Positions 6,012-12,809 of a stretch of 13,448 nt of DNA are shown one piece after another. The DNA lies in the NCBI GenBank assembly GCA_049324215.1, contig JBMOLC010000020.1:1-13448 (forward strand), read 5' to 3'. Below the pieces are notes generated by a model. It did not search any database, was not told the DNA's origin, and worked only from the letters and a program-made list of their open reading frames with translations. Source of the stretch: JBMOLC01 sp049324215 (GTDB lineage: Bacteria; Patescibacteriota; Microgenomatia; UBA8517). Every line of letters begins with the position of its first letter. Positions within the stretch are counted from its first letter, which is position 1. The position numbers and the translations under genes were made by a program.

Positions 6012-6260
6012 ATGCGAGTCGAATACTCCGACACTGCCGCCAAACAGTTAAAGAAACTTCCAAGAGGCAAACAAATCAAAATTCTAAAAACTATAGAAAA
6101 ATTAAAAAATGATCCCTATGCTGGGAAGAAACTCAAGGGAGAATTCGGAGGTTTACACTCACTTAAGGTGTGGCCATATCGAATCATTTATCGCTATCTT
6201 CCTCAAGACAAGCTCCTCTTTATAAACGTCATTCAGCACAGGCAGGGAGCCTATAAATAA
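6012..6260 (+). CDS. RelE/ParE-family toxin
   Basis: An 82-residue toxin of the RelE/ParE superfamily. The pattern fits YoeB/RelE-like ribosome-dependent mRNA cleavage, but this is family knowledge and not proof. Visible features are YSDTAAKQLKKLP (5-17), LKNDPYAGKKLKGEFGGLHSLKVWPYRIIY (core, about 31-60) with the typical KLKG and the basic W-P-YRIIYRY strand, and a C-terminal VIQHRQGAYK with His and Tyr where family toxins carry active-site residues. Length and ends are normal, so it looks intact. It starts one base after the antitoxin stop, has no clear ribosome binding site and is likely translationally coupled. Its TAA is one base from the stop codon of the convergent ndk gene. Confidence 0.88.
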   Translation: MRVEYSDTAAKQLKKLPRGKQIKILKTIEKLKNDPYAGKKLKGEFGGLHSLKVWPYRIIYRYLPQDKLLFINVIQHRQGAYK

Positions 6261-6261
6261 G

Positions 6262-6813
6262 TCAGTAGGAGTAAATTTCTTCTTTCTTAAACCAGAGCTT
6301 CTTCTCAAAGAGCGCTTCTTCTTTTGACCCTGAAGCGTGGACCAGGTTCTGGACACTACGGTGGCTAAGGTTTGACAAAAACGGCGAATCGTAATGATAA
6401 TCCCCCCTAATAGTTCCTGGTGCAGCCGTCAAAGGATAAGTTTCCCCAACCAACTTCCGCGTCAGCTCAACGGCGTGCGGCGCCTGAAGTAAAAGGGCAA
6501 CAACCGGACCGGACGTGATATAGGTAAAAAGCCACTTTCTCACTTTCTTACCGAGCTCAATCGGGTCTTTTGTACCTAAATCCTCACCTGGATCTTTTCC
6601 ATTTTCTTCGTAGAATTTGAGCAGTCTTTCACCGACGCTTTGGTACCACTTCGCATCATCGCGATAATGTTTACCCACAAATTTTTCATCTACCCAAACC
6701 ATCTTCATGGCTACTACCTTTAGACCAACCCGCTCAAAACGACTCAAAATCTCTCCTACTATCCCACGCCTCACGCCGTCTGGTTTAACAAGAACTACTG
6801 TTTGCTCGTTCAT
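6262..6813 (-). CDS. ndk: Nucleoside diphosphate kinase, long form
   Basis: Transfers the gamma-phosphate from ATP to nucleoside diphosphates through a phosphohistidine in the cytoplasm. Motifs are VLVKPDGVRRGIVGEI (7-22), ITSGPVVALLL (99-109), AAPGTIRGDY (130-139) and NLVHASGSKEEA with the catalytic His159 (156-167). At 183 residues it is longer than the usual 140-150. The extra residues lie mainly between HYRDD (49-53) and the FTYITSGP strand, a segment with WYQSVGERLLKFYEENG and GTKDPIELGKKV, and there is a short C-terminal tail. The insert sits near where the hexameric enzyme forms its substrate lid, so oligomer state or specificity may differ. The ATG overlaps the M16 peptidase TGA (ATGA), so the two genes form an operon. 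The end converges with the toxin gene, one base apart. Confidence 0.95.
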   Translation of the reverse strand: MNEQTVVLVKPDGVRRGIVGEILSRFERVGLKVVAMKMVWVDEKFVGKHYRDDAKWYQSVGERLLKFYEENGKDPGEDLGTKDPIELGKKVRKWLFTYITSGPVVALLLQAPHAVELTRKLVGETYPLTAAPGTIRGDYHYDSPFLSNLSHRSVQNLVHASGSKEEALFEKKLWFKKEEIYSY

Positions 6814-8087
6814 CTTAGTAATTTTGCGAACCTTTCCTGACTATCATAAGGGCCGATGATGGCCAAATTCAACTTTTGCGGCAGGAATAAATTTTTTGCC
6901 TCGGAAAGGACAGCATCTATCTCAACTTTGTCTATCTCTCTTACTACTTGCTCTGGAGTTTTAACCTTCTTCAAGAAAAGTTCCTGCTCGGCAAAAAAGT
7001 TGTTGACATCCCTGGTATCTTCCAAAGAAAGGGCTAAATGCCCTTTGAGATATTCTTTGGCCTTGGAAAGTTCCCGTAAGCTAACCCCCGACTTTTGACT
7101 GGCTAATTTGTAATGCTCATCGAGGGTAACCTTAATCGCTTCATCGACTCTCTTGGGGTCGACCCCGGCATAGGTACCTACGTATCCGGTCTCGGCGTAT
7201 CTTTCAACGCTGGTTCGAACAGAATAAGCCAGTCCCCTTCGTTCCCTGACTTCGCTAAAGAGCCTGGAGCTCATGCCTCCACCTAAAATTGCGGCCAGGA
7301 CGGCTTCGGCGTACTTGCCTTTATAACCTCGACCGTGGCCGGTGAATCCCAAGATAAAGTGGGCTTGCTCTTTTTTCTTGGGGTGGAGTTTTACCTGGGG
7401 TTTCGTCTGCTTGACTGCAAATTCCTGCATTTTCTCAGCCGACTTAGATTTGGGTTTGATGGAAGCCAAGTAGCTTTCTGCCAATTTCTGGACGTTTCTT
7501 TGATTGACCCCACCAGCCACAGTCACCAGCATATTTTCAGGATAATAATGTGTATTTCTATATCGGACAAAGTCATCTCTTTTAACCGCCGAGACGGTTT
7601 TTTCACTCCCGATGATGTCGCGACCGAGGGGGTTACCCGAAAATGTGAGCTGTTCATAGACGTCGTTTATCCTCAACATGGGGGTATCCTCATACATCCT
7701 GATCTCTTCGATAATGACCCCCTTCTCCCTGGCGATTTCTTCTTCAGCCAAGATGGGGGCAAGAACCATGTCGCTTAAGACGTCAAAGGCGGTCTCTAAG
7801 TTCGCAGCCCTGGCTTTGATATAGAAGTTTGTCCAGTCTTTGGAAGTTGCCGCGTTAAACTCTCCCCCAATTGCGTCTACGGCCTCCGCAATCTCTTTTG
7901 CAGTTGGGCGCTTCTTACTGCCCTTAAAGACCATGTGTTCCAAAAAATGGCTGATGCCTGCTACCCTATCCTCCTCCAGCCTTGAGCCTGTTTTTACCCA
8001 GATGGTGAGGGTCGCCGATTCCAGATTGGGAAGAGGTACGACAAGTACGCGGAGGTTGTTTTTAAGTTCTACTTTTGAAAATTTCAT
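6810..8087 (-). CDS. M16-family zinc peptidase (PqqL/processing-peptidase type)
   Basis: Metallopeptidase of the pitrilysin (M16) family, about 425 residues from the chosen start. The inverted zinc motif HFLEH is present (His47, Glu50, His51), with the third ligand in IIEEIRMYEDTP (Glu127/128). The second, substrate-binding half has the family RERRGLAYSV signature. The active residues are intact, so it should be catalytic, possibly as a dimer or two-domain clamp. There is no signal peptide and I infer a cytoplasmic site. I chose ATG 8085-8087 (MKFSKVELKNNLRVLVVPLP) because family members start just before this strand and a TATAAT lies 12 bases upstream. The longer frame from a TTG at 8159 would add 24 unrelated residues and cover the promoters. 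Its TGA overlaps the ndk start. Confidence 0.93.
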   Translation of the reverse strand: MKFSKVELKNNLRVLVVPLPNLESATLTIWVKTGSRLEEDRVAGISHFLEHMVFKGSKKRPTAKEIAEAVDAIGGEFNAATSKDWTNFYIKARAANLETAFDVLSDMVLAPILAEEEIAREKGVIIEEIRMYEDTPMLRINDVYEQLTFSGNPLGRDIIGSEKTVSAVKRDDFVRYRNTHYYPENMLVTVAGGVNQRNVQKLAESYLASIKPKSKSAEKMQEFAVKQTKPQVKLHPKKKEQAHFILGFTGHGRGYKGKYAEAVLAAILGGGMSSRLFSEVRERRGLAYSVRTSVERYAETGYVGTYAGVDPKRVDEAIKVTLDEHYKLASQKSGVSLRELSKAKEYLKGHLALSLEDTRDVNNFFAEQELFLKKVKTPEQVVREIDKVEIDAVLSEAKNLFLPQKLNLAIIGPYDSQERFAKLLR

Positions 8088-8099
8088 CTGCCTTTGGCA

Positions 8100-8105
8100 A
8101 TTATA
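8100..8105 (-). promoter_or_regulatory. -10 box candidate for the M16 peptidase-ndk operon
   Basis: Perfect TATAAT on the minus strand, ending 12 bases before the ATG at 8087; the leader would be about 5-6 bases. No good -35 at standard distance. It supports the start chosen for the peptidase. Confidence 0.5.
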
Positions 8106-8122
8106 CTTTAGAATATTGACAA

Positions 8123-8152
8123 TTGAAAATGTGTTTCCAGAGTATCTAGAAT
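8123..8152 (+). promoter_or_regulatory. Promoter candidate for the 47-residue gene (leaderless type)
   Basis: TTGAAA (8123-8128), 18-base spacer, TAGAAT (8147-8152), then 6 bases to the ATG at 8159. The -10 to start distance matches other genes in the window. A second -35-like TTGACA lies at 8116-8121. Confidence 0.45.
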
Positions 8153-8158
8153 TAGCCA

Positions 8159-8302
8159 ATGGCGCAATCCCGAGAAAGAACCCACCGGCTGATAGAAAGC
8201 TTTGAGGCTAAAGCCTTAAAAAAGCGCTCGTGGGGTGTACGACTTGCGGCGAAACCCAACTTACTCGTCAAAGTCGAAAAAAGAATTCTTCCCCAAAAAT
8301 AA
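8159..8302 (+). CDS. Probable small basic protein, 47 residues
   Basis: A short frame, ATG at 8159 to TAA at 8300-8302, encodes a basic, probably helical 47-residue protein: MAQSRERTHRLIESF at the start, KKRSWGVRLA in the middle, VEKRILPQK at the end. I do not recognise it. It fills the space between the divergent M16 peptidase gene and the convergent argS gene, and its stop codon is directly adjacent to the argS stop (8303). A promoter with the same leaderless layout as other genes here sits in front. With 13 Arg/Lys against 4 Glu it could bind nucleic acid, but that is a guess. No stop occurs within the frame; shortness alone makes chance possible. Confidence 0.55.
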   Translation: MAQSRERTHRLIESFEAKALKKRSWGVRLAAKPNLLVKVEKRILPQK

Positions 8303-9961
8303 CTACATTCTTTCCGGAGTCTCTATGCCCAGAATTGCGAGGCCATTTTTAAGAACCTGTCTGGCAGCGTGAGTTAAAGCCAGCCTAAGTTCAAGATTAT
8401 CCGAACCTAATATGCGGTGTTTGTCATAGAAATTGTTGTATTTCTTGGCCAGGTCAAACAAATAATTGGCCAAAAGATTCGGGGAATAATTCTTCGCCGC
8501 AATCTCAATCATCTCCGGAAATCGAACTAAAGCCCGAAGAACAGAAAGTTCTTCAGCGTTCAGCTTGATACCTGATACCTGATACTTGATACTTGTTTTC
8601 GCTTTTGCAAGGACCGAGTTCGTCCTGGCAACTGTATATTGCAGATAAGGTCCAGAATTTCCTTCTAAAACGAAAATTTTTTGCCAGTCAAAGATAATAT
8701 CTGTTTGCGGCTGGTGCAGAAGGTCAAAATACTTGACTGCCCCTATCCCTACAGCCTTGGCTACCTCTTCTTTTTCCTTCTGGCTAAGTCCGCGGCCAGT
8801 CTCTGATTTGTCAATAATCTCTTTTGCCCTTTTGATAGCCTCATCTAATACATCCTCAAGTTTTATTGTTTGTCCCCTTCTTGTTGACATCTTACCATGC
8901 TCATACCGTATCAAACCATGAGCTACATGTATAAACTGCCTCCCTCCATCCCAACCCAAAAGCCTGGCAATTTCAAAGAGTTGACGAAAATGGAGTGTTT
9001 GGTCCGCGCCCACCTCGTAGATGAAAAGGTCAGGGTTCCACTCCGACAGCCTAAATTTGATGGTTGCCAAATCCCGAGTCAGATAGGTTGTGGCCCCGTC
9101 GCTTTTGACCAGAATGACTGGCGGTAAATCTTTAAATTCAACTATTTCTGCTCCCTGGCTTTTTTTCGAAAGTTTCTGCTTTCGAATATCCTCGATGACC
9201 GAGGGCATGATGCCCTCGTAGAAGCTCTCGCCGTAAGCGTAGTCAATTTTTACGCCCAAAAGCTGATAGATCCGGTCAAACTCGGCCAGCGAAACGTCAA
9301 CAAGTTTCTGCCAAATCTTTCGGGCTTGAGGGTCCCCCTCTTCCAATTTTTTAAACCAACTTCTGGCTTTCTGCCAGAGAGCTTCATTGTCTTTCGCTTC
9401 AGAATTAAACTCGACATAAAGTTTTTCCAAGGTATCAACGGTTAACTTCTCGGGGTTAAGCCCTTTAGAATCGATTTGGTAAAGAAGCGTTCCAAACTGA
9501 GTCCCCCAATCTCCGAGGTGATTGTCGCCGATAACTTGATAGCCCAAGAATTTGTAGAGGTTATAAAGAGCTTGGCCGATGACAGTCGAGCGCAAATGAC
9601 CTATTCCGAAGCGTTTTGCTATATTTGGGGAAGAATAGTCGATAACAACGGTCTTGCCTTTCCCCTCCCCACTCTTCCCGTATTCTCCCTTTTCCTGAAT
9701 AATCTTTCTGAGCTCGTTGATTAGGGCTTCCTGAGCCAAAAAGAAATTAATAAACCCACCCCCAGCAATTTCGATTTGCTTAACCAAACCCGCTAAAGAC
9801 TTGTCTTCTTTCAACCTTTTGACAATATCTTCTGCCTTCTTCCCAGAGACCAAAGCAACATTGGTGCTATAGTCTCCAAAATCTGCGTACTCGGGAAACT
9901 CGAGGCTAATATCATCTATGCCCGTAGCCTTCTGAAGTGCTTTGATAATTTTCCCCCGCAT
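8303..9961 (-). CDS. argS: Arginyl-tRNA synthetase
   Basis: Class I synthetase that charges tRNA-Arg. It has 552 residues, a normal length. The N-terminal Add-1 domain (about 1-75) contains FPEYADFGDYSTNVAL and IAGGGFINFFL. The catalytic core has SSPNIAKRFGIGHLRS (110-125, the HIGH-type motif) and, further on, GKMSTRRGQ, the KMSK-type loop in the form usual for ArgRS. The C-terminal DALR anticodon-binding domain includes GPYLQYTVARTNS and ends at GIETPERM. Residues about 456-466 (SIKYQVSGIKL) are encoded by a tandem heptamer repeat and probably form a surface loop. The start at 9961 lies 7 bases after a TATTAT box. The gene ends with TAG, directly against the stop of the small convergent gene. 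The window also encodes one of its substrates, tRNA-Arg(CCU). Confidence 0.97.
   Translation of the reverse strand: MRGKIIKALQKATGIDDISLEFPEYADFGDYSTNVALVSGKKAEDIVKRLKEDKSLAGLVKQIEIAGGGFINFFLAQEALINELRKIIQEKGEYGKSGEGKGKTVVIDYSSPNIAKRFGIGHLRSTVIGQALYNLYKFLGYQVIGDNHLGDWGTQFGTLLYQIDSKGLNPEKLTVDTLEKLYVEFNSEAKDNEALWQKARSWFKKLEEGDPQARKIWQKLVDVSLAEFDRIYQLLGVKIDYAYGESFYEGIMPSVIEDIRKQKLSKKSQGAEIVEFKDLPPVILVKSDGATTYLTRDLATIKFRLSEWNPDLFIYEVGADQTLHFRQLFEIARLLGWDGGRQFIHVAHGLIRYEHGKMSTRRGQTIKLEDVLDEAIKRAKEIIDKSETGRGLSQKEKEEVAKAVGIGAVKYFDLLHQPQTDIIFDWQKIFVLEGNSGPYLQYTVARTNSVLAKAKTSIKYQVSGIKLNAEELSVLRALVRFPEMIEIAAKNYSPNLLANYLFDLAKKYNNFYDKHRILGSDNLELRLALTHAARQVLKNGLAILGIETPERM
8564..8595. repeat. Tandem heptamer repeat (TGATACY) within argS
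   Basis: Four complete head-to-tail units, TGATACC twice then TGATACT twice, with partial units at both ends. Because the unit is 7 bases, gain or loss of one copy would shift the argS frame; three copies would restore it. The four units together are 28 bases. The encoded peptide is a loop-like stretch in the anticodon-binding domain. Confidence 0.85.
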
Positions 9962-9968
9962 ATAATCG

Positions 9969-9974
9969 ATAATA
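9969..9974 (-). promoter_or_regulatory. -10 box candidate for argS (leaderless type)
   Basis: TATTAT on the minus strand lies exactly 7 bases before the argS ATG. The upstream bases are A/T-rich without a clear -35. It is divergent from and closely packed against the promoter of the gene at 10022. Confidence 0.45.
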
Positions 9975-10003
9975 CAACTTATTTTTGCTTTTTACACTCG
10001 CTT

Positions 10004-10012
10004 TGCTAAAAT
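10004..10012 (+). promoter_or_regulatory. Extended -10 candidate for the 96-residue gene
   Basis: TGC followed by TAAAAT, 9 bases before the ATG at 10022; a possible -35 TTGCTT (9985-9990) is 16 bases upstream. The predicted leader is only about 3 bases. Confidence 0.5.
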
Positions 10013-10021
10013 AGCGCCGCC

Positions 10022-10312
10022 ATGGAAAGAAAAACAGGCTTTCGATATCCCTGCCTGGTAGACGTCAGGAAAAACTGCCCGGAGACTTGCAGGCTCTATC
10101 AAAAGTCCGTGAGAAATACATTACGTTCGGCAAATGAGATAGGGAAAACTCCTGAAGAGTACGTCGCAGCTCTACGCTCTGGCACCCCTGAGATGGTCGA
10201 AGCTCTCAATCGAATGACAGCAAGAGTCTTAAGAGACGCTTTGCTCCTTGAAGAATGCCAGAATATCATCGATGGGAAGATTGATTATCTTGAGATATTA
10301 AGAAAAACTTAA
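10022..10312 (+). CDS. Unknown small protein with a Cys-rich N-terminus, 96 residues
   Basis: I do not recognise a family. The N-terminal part has Cys11, Cys19 and Cys23 in YPCLVDVRKNCPETCRLYQ (9-27), with a fourth Cys79 further on. Four cysteines could bind zinc or an Fe-S cluster, but the spacing is not one I can name. Residues about 28-96 look helical and charged, with GKTPEEYVAALRSGTPEMVE in the middle. There is no signal peptide or membrane segment. It is transcribed divergently from argS with 60 bases between the starts, in which both promoters fit. Its TAA overlaps the TAA of the opposite-strand ComEC-type gene within the palindrome TTAA (10309-10312). The intact frame, promoter and exact packing support a real gene. 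Confidence 0.8.
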   Translation: MERKTGFRYPCLVDVRKNCPETCRLYQKSVRNTLRSANEIGKTPEEYVAALRSGTPEMVEALNRMTARVLRDALLLEECQNIIDGKIDYLEILRKT

Positions 10313-11145
10313 TCGCTTCCCTGCCAAAATGATTTTCCGTCGCTGACAATCTCGATATTACCCATCTGGTCGGTCCTTAATATTTTGATATCCCTATCTT
10401 TTAACATCTTTAATACTTCCTGGTGGGGGTGGCCGTAAGCGTTATTTTTACCGGCTGAAATAACCACCACCTCTGGATTGGCCGCCTTAAGCAGTTCAAG
10501 GGTAAGTCCGTTACGCGAACCATGATGAGGTATTTTGATATAGTCAACGTCGGTCAGTAGCCCTTCTTGGAGCATCTTTTCTGTTGCCTCTTTGCCGATA
10601 TCGCCAGTCAAAAGAGCCTCGAAATCCCCTTTTCGGAGTCGGTAAACGACCGACTCTTCGTTTATTTCGCTACTCTGAAACTCCTCCGAAGGGTGAAGTA
10701 TATCTAAATATATCATTCCCAACCTAATAACCAGCCCTTTTACTGGTTTGATTAACCGTGCTTGGCTACCCCCTATGGCTTTTTTTAGCGCTTGCAAGTT
10801 AGAAGTGCTAATCTCAAAATCTCTAACTAAAAGAGTATCTACTTTATAGCGATTCAAGACTTCAACTAGACCTCCGTAATGGTCCAGTTGTGGATGGGTA
10901 AGAATTACAACTTCTATTTCTCTATCCCAAAACGGCAGATATTTAGCCAGGCAGTCTAAAACTGAATTATCGGGCCCGGCGTCCGTTAAAATTTGCTGAT
11001 TCCCCAAACTAACCAGAATCGCATCTCCTTGACCAACGTCACAGGCAATAAGATGCAAGTTCTTGTCTTTTGAACCAAAAACACCCAGCCAGACGCTCAG
11101 TGCAGCCAGAGCTAGCGTTGCCAATATATATTTCCAGCTTCTCAT
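10309..11145 (-). CDS. ComEC-type metallo-beta-lactamase-fold protein (separate C-terminal half of ComEC)
   Basis: This 278-residue protein corresponds to the C-terminal metallo-beta-lactamase domain of ComEC, here a gene of its own. It has one N-terminal membrane segment (about 6-23), followed by DVGQGDAILV (36-45), ILTHPQLDHYGGL (81-93), ALLTGDIG (177-184), IPHHGSRNG (205-213) and SAGKNNAYGHPH (230-241). In single-chain ComEC this domain faces outward and is thought to act on the non-transported DNA strand. In the HxHxDH metal motif the second His is Gln86; ComEC proteins often vary there, so activity is likely but not certain. The start is fixed by an ATGA overlap with the channel gene, which points to coupled translation and a two-subunit complex. 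It is probably the last gene of the operon. Confidence 0.88.
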   Translation of the reverse strand: MRSWKYILATLALAALSVWLGVFGSKDKNLHLIACDVGQGDAILVSLGNQQILTDAGPDNSVLDCLAKYLPFWDREIEVVILTHPQLDHYGGLVEVLNRYKVDTLLVRDFEISTSNLQALKKAIGGSQARLIKPVKGLVIRLGMIYLDILHPSEEFQSSEINEESVVYRLRKGDFEALLTGDIGKEATEKMLQEGLLTDVDYIKIPHHGSRNGLTLELLKAANPEVVVISAGKNNAYGHPHQEVLKMLKDRDIKILRTDQMGNIEIVSDGKSFWQGSD

Positions 11146-12203
11146 TGGCCAAAAATGCGGGTAACAAAGATAAACCAGCTGGTTAAGGGGTAAATTAAAT
11201 ACAAAATTGCTCTTGCCAAAGAAGGAATCAATAAACCTAAGATGCCGGCAATTCCGCTCACGGCCATGATGATGGGAACTGTCCAGAGAACTAAGGCGTT
11301 AGCAAGAGGTGTCAGTATATTAAAGCGTCCAAATGTAACAAAGAGTATCGGGGCAACACCAATTTGGGCTGCCAGAGAAGTTGAAAGCCCCTCCCGGAGG
11401 ATAATGGGGAGAGCCTTAAAAGCCTTGGCAATCCTAGTTTGGAAGATAAGTAAACATGCAGTAGCCACAAAAGAAAGAATAAATCCCAAATCCCCTCTCC
11501 ACTCGGGTCGAAAAAAGAGCATGACGAGCGCAGAAAGTAGCAAAGCATTCCAAGCAGCTGATACTTTCCCCAACCTTTGGGCGACAAAAGCCACGCTGCC
11601 CATGATTGCCGCCCGCACAATCGGAGCCTCAAATCCCGCCAAGAGAGCATATAGCCAGATTCCGTCGAGAATTAAAGGAATTACTCTGCCTCTAGCTAAA
11701 AAAAGCGTAAAAATTCCCACCAAAAAGCCGGCAACCAAGGAAACATTGCTGCCTGAAGCAACCACAACGTGGGCCAGTCCGGATGTGGTTAACTGCCGCC
11801 AAAAAGTCTCGGGAAGCGCCGATTTTGAGCCGAGTGTAATCCCGGCTATCAGGCTCGAATGAGGTTCCGGAAGGCTTTTTTGGTAAAAAAAGATTATTTT
11901 TTCTCTTACTTTTCGTAAAAGTCCCTGACTTTCTTCGACTTTAATCAATTTGGCTGCGGTCAATTTTCCAGCGTCTACTACCCCTTCGACAACGACTTTA
12001 TCGCCATAAGAAATTTTTGGAAATTTGGGCAAGTAAACTTTTAGACCCGAGAGAGATAGTTTTTGGTAAGATTGATAGACGACCGGCTCTTCTAAGACTT
12101 TGGTGGTTATCCTGACTTTTTTCCCTTGCAAAAAATCCGGTTTTGGCAAAAGAATTCTTAAGAAAACTCCCAGGAATAATACTCCCCAGAAGACAAACTT
12201 CAT
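11142..12203 (-). CDS. comEC: ComEC membrane channel part (DNA uptake)
   Basis: The channel half of ComEC/Rec2, which moves single-stranded DNA across the cytoplasmic membrane. It has 353 residues: one N-terminal membrane segment (about 4-19), an OB-like soluble domain (about 27-95, with KVVVEGVVDAGKL), then the Competence domain with many membrane helices (about 105-353). The conserved GLAHVVVASGSNVSLV (142-157) and APIVRAAIMG (193-202) are present, as are later hydrophobic helices such as LANALVLWTVPIIMAVSGI. It ends after these helices (RIFGQ) with no beta-lactamase domain; that domain is the next gene, overlapping by four bases. The ATG directly follows the comEA stop (TAG then ATG). The order comEA-comEC is the usual one for competence operons. 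Confidence 0.93.
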   Translation of the reverse strand: MKFVFWGVLFLGVFLRILLPKPDFLQGKKVRITTKVLEEPVVYQSYQKLSLSGLKVYLPKFPKISYGDKVVVEGVVDAGKLTAAKLIKVEESQGLLRKVREKIIFFYQKSLPEPHSSLIAGITLGSKSALPETFWRQLTTSGLAHVVVASGSNVSLVAGFLVGIFTLFLARGRVIPLILDGIWLYALLAGFEAPIVRAAIMGSVAFVAQRLGKVSAAWNALLLSALVMLFFRPEWRGDLGFILSFVATACLLIFQTRIAKAFKALPIILREGLSTSLAAQIGVAPILFVTFGRFNILTPLANALVLWTVPIIMAVSGIAGILGLLIPSLARAILYLIYPLTSWFIFVTRIFGQ

Positions 12204-12809
12204 CTAATAATAAACCGTCACCAAATTTTTGATTTTTTCGTAGGTGCTTTTCTTTAAAACCTCTTTCGTCAGTAGCTCCTCGACATTTGAGTAAGGCCGG
12301 TGTTCAACGATGTTCTGGCCGTAGACAGGGCCAATTCCCGGTAACGACTCGAGCTCTTTTTGGGACGCAGTGTTAATATTTATTAACCCAGTGCTACCAC
12401 TCCCCTGACCCACTAAAACCGCAGTTGACCCCCCGCCGACCGCCGGGATGTAAATTTTTGCTCCGTCGACTAAACGGGCTGCCCTGTTAAGAGACTTTTC
12501 CATCCAAATCCTGTCGGCGTCGGCTGAAACTCCGCCGGCGGCTATCAATAAATCCTCAACCCGCGAGTCTTTGGGGAGTTTATAAACTCCTGGCTTTTCC
12601 ACCCTGCCGGCAATTTCGACAACGATTTCGAAAACCTCCTCTTGAGCCTCTGTAGCCTCTGTAAGGACCTCCACGCCGCCTGTGCCCACATTTCCCTCAT
12701 TTCGGCTGATAACGAGCCCTAGGCCCGCTAGAATGGCTCCCAGCAGGAATACGGCAATGGGGTATCTCAAGCGAAAGAGGAAATTATCGATGTCGGGCAG
12801 CGTCAGCAT
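12204..12809 (-). CDS. comEA: ComEA-like DNA-binding competence protein
   Basis: A membrane-anchored receptor that binds double-stranded DNA outside the membrane and hands it to ComEC. Of its 201 residues, a membrane segment takes about 14-35. A SLBB domain (about 61-117) contains VVEIAGRVEKPGVYKLP and VEDLLIAAGG. A Gly/Ser-rich linker (123-140) follows, then a C-terminal helix-hairpin-helix pair (about 143-201) with INTASQKELESLPGIGP and the second element VEELLTKEVLKKSTYEKIKNL. This is the full ComEA arrangement of Gram-positive bacteria. The start overlaps the leuS stop by one base (TAATG), so it is read from the leuS transcript and translation may re-initiate. Ends with TAG directly in front of the comEC ATG. 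Confidence 0.93.
   Translation of the reverse strand: MLTLPDIDNFLFRLRYPIAVFLLGAILAGLGLVISRNEGNVGTGGVEVLTEATEAQEEVFEIVVEIAGRVEKPGVYKLPKDSRVEDLLIAAGGVSADADRIWMEKSLNRAARLVDGAKIYIPAVGGGSTAVLVGQGSGSTGLININTASQKELESLPGIGPVYGQNIVEHRPYSNVEELLTKEVLKKSTYEKIKNLVTVYY

Noticed and set aside
8088..8159. Longer M16 peptidase start at a TTG codon
   Set aside because: The added 24 residues do not resemble the family N-terminus and would overlie two promoter candidates; ATG 8085-8087 fits the family start.
10016..10025. GCCGCCATGG resembles a eukaryotic Kozak sequence
   Set aside because: Every gene around it is bacterial with a bacterial -10 box; the match is coincidence.
11242..11862. Plus-strand frame of 206 residues opposite comEC
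   Set aside because: Shadow of the conserved comEC channel gene; the protein has no recognisable features and no start signals.
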